Assembly (NCBI RefSeq): GCF_040183065.1
Contig: NC_091117.1
Coordinates: forward strand, 112,753,001-112,817,000
Source: Periplaneta americana
Lineage: Eukaryota > Arthropoda > Insecta > Blattodea > Blattidae
Direction of reading: 5' to 3'
Length of the DNA stretch: 64,000 bases
The position numbers were made by a program, and so were the translations under genes. Of this stretch, positions 12,579 through 23,128 are shown piece by piece. Position 1 is the stretch's first letter; the number at the start of each line of letters is the position of its first letter. The notes under the pieces are model-generated. The model saw only the letters and a list, made by a program, of their open reading frames with translations, did no database searches and had not been told where the DNA came from.

Positions 12579-12612
<34 letters not shown>

Positions 12613-12717
12613 TAATGTAACAGGAATCAAAGAAGCAGTGATTGTATGAAATTTTACTGAATGTGCCTTTAGTTTTTGTAGTCATTTGTTTCAGCGGGGA
12701 ATTTTATTTTTTACATT

Positions 12718-13139
12718 ATGGAAGTATTGGAGACTAACATAATTACAACGGAAATCGAGAAAAAGGAAATGTAAGGAGCAGTAATTTTATCTCATATGAG
12801 AAATATGATTATTTTAGTATATCTAGCAATTATATGAATGTAATTGAACTCAAACGTAGTGATGGAACTTTCATTAGGAAAAAGGAACAAACATGGATCT
12901 CTTCAACCCAATATTTTCAATCGCCATTTGGATGTGAAAACGCAAACTATGAAACAAATCAATGTTATGAAAATATTGAAAGAAATACTAAGACGGGTCA
13001 TGCACAAGATACAGTGGAACATTTGAAAACTGACGGTGGTACTTTCACTCTCAAAGTTGATATTTGTACGAAGATTCTTTCAATTATCCAGGATCAAATA
13101 GAACCAATAGAAAATGAAAATAATAGTGATGCTGAATAA
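12718..13139 (+). pseudogene. Myb/SANT-like DNA-binding protein, degenerate
   Basis: Begins MEVLETNIITTEIEKKEM then a stop. The same theme resumes as YEKYDYFSISSNYMNVIELK, IRKKEQTWISSTQYFQSPFG, QCYENIERNTKTGHAQ, LKTDGGTFTLKVD and IIQDQIEPIENENNSD. This order resembles Myb/SANT-like proteins (Myb_DNA-bind_5 type) that travel with Harbinger elements and related insect genes. Several changes break the frame at the N-terminus. No Harbinger ends were found around it, so its parent element is uncertain. Confidence 0.65.
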
Positions 13140-13386
13140 GCGTTAACATTATTTTCATATCTTATATATCTAACATAATATCTTCACACGTTATTAGTCA
13201 TAATTACATGTGAACTCTTAAATCAGTGAAATAAAGAAATATCGTTTTGAAAATCTGCAATTATATCTGAGTATTAATACGAAATAATAAATAATTTTAG
13301 TATTTATGAACATATCTATTCTGAATAATTAGAAATGCTGAAGTAGTGATTGCAGCTAATTGTTTTCTCTGCAAATATATCTCGAT

Positions 13387-14536
13387 TTTCCGAGGCTAGT
13401 CTGGGTTTCGTAAGGGTAGATCTTGCGCTGACAACATATTCATCATGAAACAAATTATTGAGAAGAGGAGAGAATGGAATCAGATCACCTACATTGTATT
13501 CATAGATTATGTCAAAGCTTTTGATCGAGTGCTGAGGAGTAAGCTTTGGGAAATTATGGACAGAAAGGGAATACCTAAGCACCTCAAAAATATTACAGAA
13601 CCTTTATAAAGGGGCCCAAATAAGCATTAAGATAAACTCTGGAGACATGAAATCCGAATATATCAACATGGGTGTCCGACAGGGTTGTTGTATGTCACCT
13701 ATATTGTTTAGTTTGTATATTGACGACGCCATTAGAGCATGGAAGAGAAAATTATTACAGTTGGGTTTTGACAATGACATAAACGTGATAACTTTGTCCT
13801 TACACTTATGTTTGCTGATGATCAAGTAATTGTCTCAAATTCTGAAAATACACTCCAACGAGCTCTGTTTGAATTGCAGAAAATAATAGAGATGTATAAC
13901 TTTGAAATTTCAACTGATAAAACAGAATCTATGGCATTCCAAGGTCCAACGCAAATCCGCTGTAAGTTTGTTATTAATAATAAATTGATTAAACAAGTGA
14001 ACCAGTTCAAATTCCTTGGTTACACAATATCGCCTTTTGAAGAAGCGGATGTCAAACAAAAAACGGAAATATTCAACCGAATGTGCGGTACAATAACTAG
14101 AACTTTAAAAAACAAGGCAAGGAAGGAAACAATGTTGAAGTTTTATAAGACAATGGCAGTACCAGCGGGTTTATATGGAGCAGAATCGTGGGTCCTCACC
14201 AATAGAGATAAAAGTAGAATTCAAGCTTCAGAAATGCGGTTCCTTCGCTCAGTTATGGGTGTAACAAGGAGGGACAAAATACGAAACGAAGAAATTAGGC
14301 AATCACTGAATATCTACAACTTAAACAACAAAATTGTGGAATATAGACAGAACTGGAGATCCCATGTGGAACGAATGAGTGATGAAAGACTGCTTAAATT
14401 AATCTTCAGGTATCAACCTAAGGGCTTCCGTAATATTGGTAGACCAAGAAAACGATGGCAAGACCAAGAATAAGCAATATGTATGAAGTTCGCAACAGGT
14501 CGAGAGGCCTAAAGCGTGATGATGATGATGGTGATG
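13387..14536 (+). mobile_element. 5'-truncated non-LTR retrotransposon, RT part only
   Basis: A 1.15 kb LINE copy with a perfect 12 bp TSD, ATATATCTCGAT (13375-13386 and 14537-14548). It starts within the RT and ends with a GATGATGATG-type tail rather than poly(A), as in RTE-like lineages. 5' truncation is the usual outcome of target-primed reverse transcription. Confidence 0.85.
13392..14473 (+). pseudogene. Reverse transcriptase fragment of the truncated LINE
   Basis: Opens at SGFRKGRSCADNIFIMKQ (RT block 2), then FIDYVKAFDRV (about 13502), VRQGCCMSPILFSLYIDD (13674-13727), FADDQVIVS (13809) and the thumb region FKFLGYTISP with LYGAESWVL and RNEEIRQSL downstream. There are frameshifts near 13590 and 13800. 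The catalytic FADD is preserved. Downstream text (GRPRKRWQDQE) is typical of the C-terminus of this insect LINE group. Confidence 0.88.
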
Positions 14537-14763
14537 ATATATCTCGATATAATAATGCGGCGTGTAACATATGTTCTCTGGCAGCCATGATTCACGCTGT
14601 AACAGGACGTTAAGGATTTAACTGTGGTAGTATGCTATGTTAATTTAACAGTGGGTTTAACATGATGATAGCAGTAACAACAGTTAATGAAACATCACTT
14701 CAGTTAAGTTTACTGTTAAACTGCCTTAACGTTATGTTAAATATTTATCTAGGGTTGGTGCAG

Positions 14764-14795
14764 CCGGGCCGTCCGTGTTACGGACTTCGGCCCGG
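14764..14795. repeat. GC-rich perfect hairpin
   Basis: Two nested inverted repeats, CCGGGCC/GGCCCGG and GTCCGT/ACGGAC, with a 3 nt loop and a 3 nt bulge. They sit in a locally GC-rich stretch (14755-14900) unlike the AT-rich surroundings, just left of the Harbinger element. Confidence 0.7.
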
Positions 14796-15257
14796 GTTTA
14801 AAAAGTTCATCCCGAAACGTAATAGTGCAACCACCGTGCGTAGCATTGCCCAGGCGCGGGTCGTGGTTGCGCTACGGGTTTCGGCGCGCATATCTGTACG
14901 AGGCTTCATACATGGGCCAAGTGAATAAAAAGTAAGCATTAGCTGTTAGAATTAAGTATTAGCAAAAGCAATTGCTATCTAGCATTCAGTACTAGCATTA
15001 GCATAACATTGTGTGAATAATCATTTGCTAATGCTAGGTAGAAAGTGCTGCAAAATCTCAGCTTTTGCTGGCTAGACAGGTGTATTTGCAGTGTGGCATG
15101 TATTGACGACAATACCATTACCGATTTTTGAAATTACTTTAATTAACACCTGTTTTATTTAGTTTGACTCTGTGTTGGGTTAATTCAGATGTTTTCTTTA
15201 ATATTTATTTAGTTCGACTCTGTGTTAGTTCAGGTTTGTAGTTTTAGAAAATGTCTT

Positions 15258-15963
15258 CCGATAAGTGAGTATCCTGATGATTGTGGAAGCGATTCCCGAG
15301 CAAGGCTTGTGACTATTTTAAGCAAGCATCCTGTGATCTTGAATAAATCACAGATTCCTATGATCAAAGGTAGAAAAGAAAATGCTTGGGGAGAGATCGT
15401 GAATGAATACCAGCAAGAACTATGGAAGTCTACTTCAGAGAAGCAATTAAAGAAGAAAGTCCAGAATATGAAAGCAGATTTAAAAAAGAAAACGGACAAA
15501 ACAGCGACAGGTAATAAGAAAATCGTTCTAAAGTCATGGCAAAAAGAGCTTCTAGATTTACTGACTTCGGATCAAAATCCTGTCTTCAGTAAAATTCCAG
15601 GTGGGCCAAAATAATTTTATTTACTTAGATACATTAAAAAAGTATGAGGCGTTAAACATATGAAAGTTTACATTTTTTTTTTCATTTTAGGAGCCCTAAC
15701 TGTTGGTAATTGCTCTGAGGCACTCCAAGTTACTTCTGAATTTTCCCCACCATCGCCACCTATAAAAAAAGTCCAAGTTCTTTCTGACGGAAACAGAGGA
15801 AACGAACAATTTGACAACGAGTGAATTACAAAGACTTTTTTATTGGAACAATTACAGCTGACAAAAATTCGAAAAGAAAAAGAGATGTTAATATTAGAGG
15901 GACTGAAAAGCGATAAGCTAAGTAACAGTGAGAGTAATGACTTAACTTACACAGTTTTGTGAA
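15258..15963 (+). pseudogene. Harbinger-associated Myb/SANT-like protein, two exons
   Basis: In the family this protein helps the transposase reach the nucleus and bind the ends. Exon 1 (to 15600) reads LVTILSKHPVILNKSQIP, KENAWGEIVNEYQQELWK and LKKKVQNMKADLKKK. A 90 bp intron with GT (15601) and a pyrimidine-rich stretch before AG (15690) joins in phase to GALTVGNCSEALQV. A TGA at about 15822 interrupts the frame before a charged helical tail (LLEQLQLTKIRKEKEMLIL) ending at 15963. The ATG at 15251 leads to an early stop, so the true start is unclear. Confidence 0.75.
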
Positions 15964-15966
15964 TGG

Positions 15967-16194
15967 TCACAGAATGAAAACATCTCTTGCATTTAAATTA
16001 ATAATAATTGTAAAAAGAATGTAATTTTCATAAGTTTGACCACCTCTGGATTCATTCGTCGCACCAAGAAAATAATTAGCAATCCATTCCACATTCTCCT
16101 CATTAAACCTGTAGAAATCACAGTAGTCTTCTTCCCTGGTCCTTACTCGTTCCCTGTAGAACTTGGGAGACCTCAACTGCATAAATCCCGCCAT
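15967..16194 (-). pseudogene. Harbinger transposase, N-terminal exon only
   Basis: Starts with ATG at 16194 (MAGFMQLRSPKFYRERV) and contains YRFNEENVEWIANYFLGA, the usual N-terminal motif of HARBI1-like transposases before the DDE domain. The frame then runs into AT-rich sequence, and no catalytic domain follows before the neighbouring gene on the other strand. It looks like a deletion derivative. Confidence 0.8.
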
Positions 16195-16464
16195 TTCAAA
16201 TGAAAGTTTAGAAAAAGACTGAAACCTTTAAGTCTGGGTTGACCCACACTTAAAATTTTTTAAGCAATTGCTAATAAAATCAAGACAATGCTTGGTTTTA
16301 TTCACACTTTTTCTAGTATATGCTGGAAAATTTAGCTTTTACTAGTACCGCTAGATCTTCCTATTTAGCAAAAGCTTTATCTTAGATGTTATTCACTAAT
16401 ATTACTAGCTTTTGCCTAAAATGTACCAGTAAAAGCATTTCCTAGACTTTATTCACTTGACCCA

Positions 16465-17139
16465 ATATGTGCAATGACGAAAATTGCAGTAACAACAAGT
16501 TTAAATCTCCGAATTTCTCGTTCTTCAGATTCCCTAAAGACCAAGAGAAAATCATAACTCAGTCATAACCAATAATCCACGTTGTAGGTAGCCTACGTAT
16601 TGTGTTCTATAAAACATTTATTATTTATCAGTTACCTATTTGTATGTCAGGAAGGACAGTTTAAATAAAAACAAAGTAAATACCTGTTACAGTATATTAT
16701 TTTTTTGCAGAGATCATATGTGTAAATGTATAACCATTCCGATTTTGGATAATGTATCTACAGTTTTTAATGCAAGTAATTCCATAATTTTTGTATTCGT
16801 GTTTTTTTCTTTATATTTTTCAAAAGTTAAATGTTATATAGCATTCAAGTAGGTATCATGATGTTAATTTTGCAAGAATTAATGGAGTATAGTAATCCTT
16901 TTGCAAAATAGAATATAGTAATCCTTTTGCAAAATATTCACTTCTTGTATAAATCCAGACTGTGTCGATAAATTTCTGATGTGTTGGTGTAGATTCATGT
17001 GGCAGACGTATTAAGTTTTCAAGAAATAAAAGAGTCTTTTTAAATTTAATATAAAAAGCAATCTTTTCTGTAATAATTTGCATGACTGTTAACTTTTATT
17101 GGTGTTGATTTTGCATTCCCAGTGATTATTTGAGCCGTT
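16465..17139. other. AT-rich spacer with one short direct repeat
   Basis: No recognisable gene. A 21 bp phrase, TAGTAATCCTTTTGCAAAAT plus neighbours, is duplicated in tandem at about 16889-16937. Short frames here show no motif. Confidence 0.5.
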
Positions 17140-17358
17140 CAGTGCAGAAATGGTGTAAGTGAAAATCAGGTAATGAGGTTTGAAGTAAAAATTCTGTAAA
17201 ATACAGCGCAAAGTAGCAATTAATATATCCTTCGTGCTATTCACTGACTATTAATAGTTTAAATATATTCAATATTAACTGCCACTTTGCGCTGTATTTT
17301 ACAGAATGTTTATTTTAACCCCTCATTACCCATTTTTGACTTACACCACTTCTGCTCT
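17140..17358. repeat. Near-palindrome, ~90 bp arms
   Basis: Left arm 17140-17230 and right arm 17265-17358 are reverse complements with a loop of about 35 nt. The core TTCTGTAAAATACAGCGCAA is identical in both arms. The arms continue outward through GGTAATGAGG and GGTGTAAGT with a few mismatches. It could be a foldback MITE or a hairpin-forming transcript. No flanking TSD was recognised. Confidence 0.85.
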
Positions 17359-18224
17359 GAAAATAAAATTAGGCCTACATTTTCTGAGTTAATTGAAGTT
17401 ACAATTTTTTCAACAAAATTGTGTGTTCATTTATTTGTTCTTACCTACGTCATATTAACAGTAAGCGCATGTAAATTACGTATTATATAGGTAGGATAAG
17501 TTAAAATTAGGCATTATGTGTGAAAACTGGAAATTTAATGTAAAATGCGGTAAACTTGCCATAAAATTTAAACCATAACATCAGCACTATTTTTGACTCA
17601 AACTAATAAAAAAAATACCCGTTCTTAAGAAATGGAAAAATAATGAACTTCATATTAATGTTTAAATCATCCCCTTTTCTTTATTTTCAAATTTACCTCA
17701 GCGGCCGAGTTTACTCCAATTTGCGGTATGCAAAATCGTTAATTTCTCAGGAAATAGGGAGAGGAGTTCACCACGCGATGTACCCTACAAGATATGCCCT
17801 ACAATTTTGAAGCTACTAATTTTTACTCTTCTCACAGGAAATACAATGTTCCAATGATTCATAAATATATTTAGGAATGAATTGAATTAACCGTCCACGC
17901 ACGAACAATTATATTATTTCAAACCATGATACGTGATCAGAGCCATGATTCAGTTGTAAGGAGCAGAAAGAATTACGTTTATTTCCAGGTTCTGAAACTT
18001 GTAGATTAACTGCGTGTGAAATTCTTCCAGGATGCTAAAGTAGAATTAATAAGAACCATATACACTTACTGTATAGCATAAAAATATAAAATAAATTACA
18101 CAAAACCCGTTTTCTGATGTGTTATCATTTGTCGTGTGCACACTTTTAACTTGGCTGCCGCTAGAGGGCTACTGTCGCGCCAGCTGTCAAATGTTGGCAT
18201 ATTTGATACGTATGAGTTGCGTGA
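17359..18224. other. Spacer, no recognised gene
   Basis: AT-rich. Near 18150-18185 lies the GC-richer phrase TGCCGCTAGAGGGCTAC. No coding motif is visible on either strand. Confidence 0.5.
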
Positions 18225-18232
18225 CTGTGTAC

Positions 18233-19018
18233 CGTTGCTTACGGGATTATACAAGCTGGCGCATAGCACGATCGAGAGTAGGTCTCTGTGAGTCATGACA
18301 ATTTCTGCCGCTAGGTTCGCCTCTCTGCCCTATGAAATGATGAATAGTACCATTACAAAGCATTGTGCATCGTGAAAATAGTTCGATTAATTGTGCATTA
18401 CTGATTGAATACGAATATTATAAATACGCCAAGCATATTACAATGTTATTTGAAGTTTGTTCTGCTAAGTTATATTCGAAAATTGTCTGTGTTTTGCTAT
18501 GTGAAGAACTCTGTACCAGCAGGTCGTATCTTTATAGGTTAAGGTAAATGTCAAAGTTCTCTCATATAACAAGCAATGCTATGTTAAAAGTGGCGAATTG
18601 CATTTTCCGACTCTCGAATGATGTGACCCGAAATGTAAAATAATTTCATGCATTGTTTCACTTACCAAGCATTACTGATATAGGCCTAATGAAAATGTGA
18701 ACGACGTGATGTAAACATTGAAGATAATGTTGTTACTGTTTTCCCTTTCTCTTTTAGAAAATACCGATAAAAGTAATGAATTATCTTCATGCTGTACTTA
18801 TTAGGTAATTAATGTGTATTTGTCTGTATTTTAGACCTGTGTATTGTTACGTAATTATCAGTGAATTAGGTTAGAGAACTTAACAAGGTTAGTATGAGAT
18901 TAGGTAATGCACCTCAAACTGTAACTAATAATGGCTGCTGCCGAAATAGGCTGAGGTGGTTATCGTGTGAAACAAATTATATCTGGAATATCTAGTTTTA
19001 TTATATACGGATACGTAA

Positions 19019-19051
<33 letters not shown>

Positions 19052-20477
19052 TTTTAGCATGTGTTTGTAATTTTGTGAGGTTATGTCTAGCCTAATTTCT
19101 TTTTATTCTTGTATCATTACCAATACATTCATTTATTTTATATTCATTTCAGGTGTTACATCTATGGTGGCAACTCTACTTATGTTAGGATATGAAGTAA
19201 CAGTATATATTCAACTTCATCATTTGCTAAAAATTAAAGAAAACTGTGTGTTCGACTCATTCCATCGTCATTTCTTCTTATGTATGTGAACCACGTTCGT
19301 TCTAAAAGTGCTACAATAAATGAACACTATAGACAACGTGATGGAACAATTTACAAGTTACTGTTAAAATGCTCAACATTTTCAAGTGGTGCTATACCCA
19401 TTGTTTCAAAATGTACATACATATTTTTACATTTCTATAAGAGGTGTCATAAATTATTTCAGCATATTTGTAAATTCTTCAAAATTAATTCTTCTAATTA
19501 ATACCATAAAGTAATGAAATAATATAGCCTAGGCCTATATGTGTGATTTTATACTACCGGTATTGATGTTGATCTTGGTAAATTAATCCAACTTCACAGT
19601 GTTGTCTTTTGTATTGTGGTTCATAACAATTATAACAGTATGTACGTGGAAATGTTTTTAAAATAATAAATTCTAGCCCATGATTTTAAGTGGTCGTTTC
19701 AATGGGAGGTTATATTGGAAAGATGATCACAAATGGATAATTTACTGCAAGATACAAGAACTGAATATAAGTGAGTGTTCCGTTGAAAGTGAAAGTGAAA
19801 ATTTCGTTTTACAAGAGCTAAGTAGGCGTACACGCACTAAAATACTACAGCGTTTACTATTACTATGCTCAATAGATTAATCAGTAGGCCTTTTTCACCA
19901 CTGCAAGAAAAAATCGCGCAATAATTATACTTCTCAGTTATTGTGACGTCCGTATTTTTTTAAAAAGAGAGGGAAAAGTTAGGCCTTCTTGCAAATGCGT
20001 AATTATGAATTCAAGGAAATTAAAGATAATGCAGTACCTTAATTAGTTGCAATATCTTATTTAATAACAATATTAATAATATTAGGTGAAAAGGGTAGGC
20101 TATAGTGCGTATATGTAAGATGTCAAGTTAATTTATTTCCGGAAATGTTTGGTGTATGAACTGAAGTACAGAGCAGACAGTCCCTCAGTTTATATGTAAT
20201 ATGTTTTAATATCAAGAATGACAGCCTTTTATTGTAATATAATTGAGGAGTAGAAGTTTGCAAATTACGTCTATTGTCCATAAAATATTGTACGAAGCAT
20301 TTAATAAGCAATGATGAGTCCTTTAAATGTCCCAAATGTCAATGTCTTTTAAGTGTTCTGCTATGAATATATAGGGCAGAACAGCGCTCCGAGCGGCGGA
20401 ATTGGCATTACGAGGGAACCACTTCAGACTCGTTTTTCAAGCTCTATGCGCCAGCTTGTATAATCTCGTAAGCAACG
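18233..20477. mobile_element. Unclassified 2.2 kb TIR element with 8 bp TSD
   Basis: Terminal inverted repeats begin CGTTGCTTACGGGATTATAC on the left (18233) and CGTTGCTTACGAGATTATAC on the right read inward, and differ at one position over the first 34 bp (to CTGGCGCATAG). A second matching block further in (CCGCTAGG or CCGCTCGG followed by CTGCCCTAT) extends the inverted similarity to about 110 bp. A perfect 8 bp TSD, CTGTGTAC, lies at 18225-18232 and 20478-20485. No transposase is recognisable inside. hAT, P and Merlin elements make 8 bp TSDs; the CGTTGC end matches none I know. Confidence 0.85.
19020..19050. repeat. Poly(T) tract, ~30 nt
   Basis: A run of about 30 T inside the unclassified TIR element. 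It may be the poly(A) of a minus-strand retro-insertion, but no source element is visible on either side. Confidence 0.7.
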
Positions 20478-20509
20478 CTGTGTACTGAGTACGGAGCAGA
20501 TTTCGATAG

Positions 20510-20587
20510 CGATATTTTGTCACAGATAATTCGCGTCATCAGTCACAGGTTTATATGTGACAAAAAAATACCTGTGACAAAATATCG
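20510..20587. repeat. Hairpin with 16 bp perfect arms
   Basis: CGATATTTTGTCACAG at 20510-20525 is exactly inverted at 20572-20587. The loop itself contains copies of the TGTGACA motif. It lies just right of the 18233-20477 element. A small frame starting at ATG 20698 (MKVELYNDILKTIKTYNGPG) follows about 110 nt later and matches nothing I recognise. Confidence 0.7.
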
Positions 20588-21244
20588 GTTTGTGAAATAT
20601 CGGCAATCTCTACCCCGAAGTGAAGTGAAGTGAAGGTTACGGTATTGTTACAGCGATATTGTCTCTTCTAAATCGTTGGTATTGTGTATTGCGAAAATGA
20701 AAGTGGAATTATACAATGATATCTTGAAAACAATAAAGACATATAATGGACCAGGACGTAAATGTGAAAAATTACTACGGGAGAAATATCCTAAGTATGA
20801 AACGTTGAAAAAGTTATTATAACCTTCTTGACATAATGATATAGTGGGAAAATTTCAGTATACGAATTCCTCACTGACAATTATATCTTAGAATACATCT
20901 TCTAGCAAATTACCAAACGAGCAGATTTGTCTGCGTTTGTTGAATGCGTATCGTCATGCTTACGAAAAGACACTTCAGTTCCAATAATTTATTCTGTGTG
21001 CACAAGGTTGGAATTTTGAAGTAAGAGGGAAAGGAAGGAATCCGTGTTCTGAAATTTATCCAAGAATTATGTATACATATATACTAATTTCTCTGTAATT
21101 AAGACAAGTTAAATTTTCTTTCCCAGGATTTCGTTTTGTATGTACCAGTAGTTTATATATTTCTTGCAGTGGATGTAATTTAAAGCATGTGACTTCAAAC
21201 AGTTCTAATGCAAGTTGTATAAGGTCATTTCTTTCCCCTCAAAT

Positions 21245-21395
21245 CCTACCTAACCTCATCATTGACAGTGGAACTGCATGCCACTAATCTATCTTATCAT
21301 CTAACTCTACCAAACCTTGTCACTGACAGTGTTGTTACTAATCTATCGCATCAAATCGTACTTAGCCTCATCACTGACAGTGGTACAAAGTTACT
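21245..21395. repeat. Short tandem repeat, ~57 bp unit, three copies
   Basis: CCTCATCATTGACAGTGG, CCTTGTCACTGACAGTG and CCTCATCACTGACAGTGG recur at about 21255, 21313 and 21367, each followed by ACTAATCTATC-like or related text. Confidence 0.75.
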
Positions 21396-21658
21396 TGTCA
21401 CTTATGTTGCATCTACACTGTTCAATTTTCCATCGTTTACGCATTGAATCTGGGGAGAATATTGAAAGAATCAAGTTGAAAACGCACGTTCAATTAAGAT
21501 GCATATAGATTTCTTGTCTACATGGTGCGCCGTGTTGAACGTCATCTTCACTATTAATACGTATATGTGTTTACTTAATATCCTTCTGAGTCCTGAGAGT
21601 ATAGTATATTATACCTTACTTCATACTCATACATAATTATGATATAAGTTAGACTATA

Positions 21659-22663
21659 CAGGGCTCCTACAAAAGACCTTTCCGGTTTCGAAAATATGTA
21701 ATTTACGTTGGATGAAAATAGTACCAATGGAAAGAGAAACTAAAAAAAAATGTGTAAAAAAATTTAAAAAGTTTAGTTGTGGGAACATTGTTTTGTCCAC
21801 ACCTGTGTAGTAGCGGTTAGCGCGTATGGCCGCGAAACCAGGTGGCCCGGGTTCGATTCCCAGTTAGGACAAGTTACCTGGTTGAGGTTTTTTCCGGGGT
21901 TTTCCCTCAACCCAATGTGAGCAAATGCTGGGTAACTATCGATGCTAGATCCCCTGACTCATTTCACCGGCATTATCACCTTCATGTCATTCACACGCTA
22001 AATGACCTAAGATGTTGATAAAGTATCGTAAAATAACCTACTGAAAAAACATTGTTTTCCTAGTTGGTGACACTGTCTCATAATAGCGCGTATAAACAAA
22101 CTTGTTTATTGTTGAGTCGAAATGGTTGCTGTAGAGGACAGAAAAGCTTTTTGTGTGCTTGATTTTCATGTGAACAAGTCTGTTATTAATGTGCAGCAGC
22201 ATTAGGCTACCGAACAAAGTTTGGTGCAGATCCACCCAAAATCCAGGCAAAATTCATCGCAAGCGGTTGCGATTTCATCCATACTGACTACAATTGCTGC
22301 AAGCCCTAAAACCAGAAGACGAAAGTGCTACGAAGAAATTTATGCATAAGTCTGAAGATTTTAATTGAAAACAATGATTAATTTATTCGTTCCGTGGTAT
22401 TTTCTGATGAAACCACTTTTCATCTTTCTGATAATGTGAGCAGACATAACTTCAGAATCTGGGGGTCGGAAAATCCGTGTAATGAAACTTGACTATAGGC
22501 TTGATGTGTGCCGTGTTACCAAGGGACACATTGAACATCTGTAAGGTAAGGAACTAAACTTTTTGAGTTTCTCTTTTCATTGATACTATTTTCATGCACC
22601 TCAGATTCATAGAAGTAAATTTACATGTGTTCGAAACCGGAAAGGACTTTTGTAGGAGCCCTG
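21659..22663 (+). mobile_element. Tc1/mariner-type (IS630 group) element, decayed, carrying a SINE
   Basis: Inverted ends start CAGGGCTCCTACAAAAG at 21659 and, read inward, at 22663. They match over about 34 bp (through TTCCGGTTTCGAA) with one mismatch. The left flank is TA; the right flank has become AA. Inside are remnants of a transposase: MVAVEDRKAFCVLDFHVN (about 22120) resembling the N-terminal HTH region of insect elements with DUF4817, and VVFSDETTFHLSDNVSRHNF (about 22395) with the catalytic FSDE context. Most of the gene is deleted. Confidence 0.88.
21795..22047 (+). mobile_element. tRNA-derived SINE (family I) inside the mariner-type element
   Basis: A 253 bp copy, plus orientation: tRNA-like head with B box GGGTTCGATTCCC (about 21850) and tail GATAAAGTATCGTAAAATAA. 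An 11 bp TSD, AACATTGTTTT, lies at 21784-21794 and 22048-22058. It is younger than its host element because it interrupts it. Confidence 0.95.
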
Positions 22664-22689
22664 AATGTGCAGACCCGAAGTTTAATATA

Positions 22690-22690
22690 T

Positions 22691-22779
<89 letters not shown>

Positions 22780-22790
22780 GGACAGACAGA
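22690..22790. repeat. (GATA)n microsatellite at the 3' end of the CR1-like LINE
   Basis: About 20 units of GATA, followed by GACAGACAGACAG. Read on the minus strand it directly follows the last unique base of the CR1-like LINE, so it may be the expanded 3' tail of that element rather than an independent microsatellite. Confidence 0.85.
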
Positions 22791-23128
22791 CAGATTGATT
22801 TATTCGTTCCATAATATTCTTACATTTCCTTTATAGCATAGAATAAAGAACATGTCCAATTGTTACGCAATACATAGGCTATAAAATGCAAATATGAAAT
22901 ATATACAGAATTAATACCTTAATAACAGTAGTATTTTATACAATGTACAGTAATATGTTTACCATTTAATAGTTTTAAAATACTTACACAGTACTGTGAA
23001 ATGTCAAGAATTGATCTACAGAATAGAAAGTGTGAGATATTAAGTCATTTTTTTAGTTTTACCTTAAATAATGCAGGGTTTTGGCTATGATTCTTAATGT
23101 CTTCGGGAAGACTATTGAACATTTTTAT

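Larger units (their letters stand above)
7946..12608 (+). mobile_element. Jockey-like non-LTR retrotransposon, full length, inactive
   Basis: A 4.66 kb LINE bounded by a perfect 15 bp TSD, AGAGTAATGTAACAG (7931-7945 and 12609-12623). It has a 5' UTR of about 230 bp, an ORF1 with CCHC knuckles, an ORF2 with AP endonuclease and reverse transcriptase (RT), a short 3' UTR, and a ~25 nt poly(A) ending at 12608. The copy is not 5'-truncated, which is uncommon for LINEs. Both ORFs are disabled. Confidence 0.95.
14913..16464. mobile_element. Internally deleted PIF/Harbinger element
   Basis: About 1.55 kb with inverted ends: the left starts GGGCCAAGTGAATAAA and the right, read inward, starts GGGTCAAGTGAATAAA. 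Subterminal copies of TTAGCAAAAGC and CTAGCATT occur on both sides. Inside are two convergent genes typical of Harbinger: a Myb-like protein (plus) and the start of the transposase (minus). Most of the transposase is missing. The 3 bp TSD is not clear. Confidence 0.85.

Noticed and set aside
18155..18171. CTCF-like phrase CCGCTAGAGGGCTAC (a similar one near 46776)
   Set aside because: Short partial match to an insulator consensus; matches of this quality are expected by chance in 64 kb.
19083..19501. Two adjacent small ORFs as a host gene
   Set aside because: No recognisable motif, AT-driven composition, and inside a TIR element without splice evidence.
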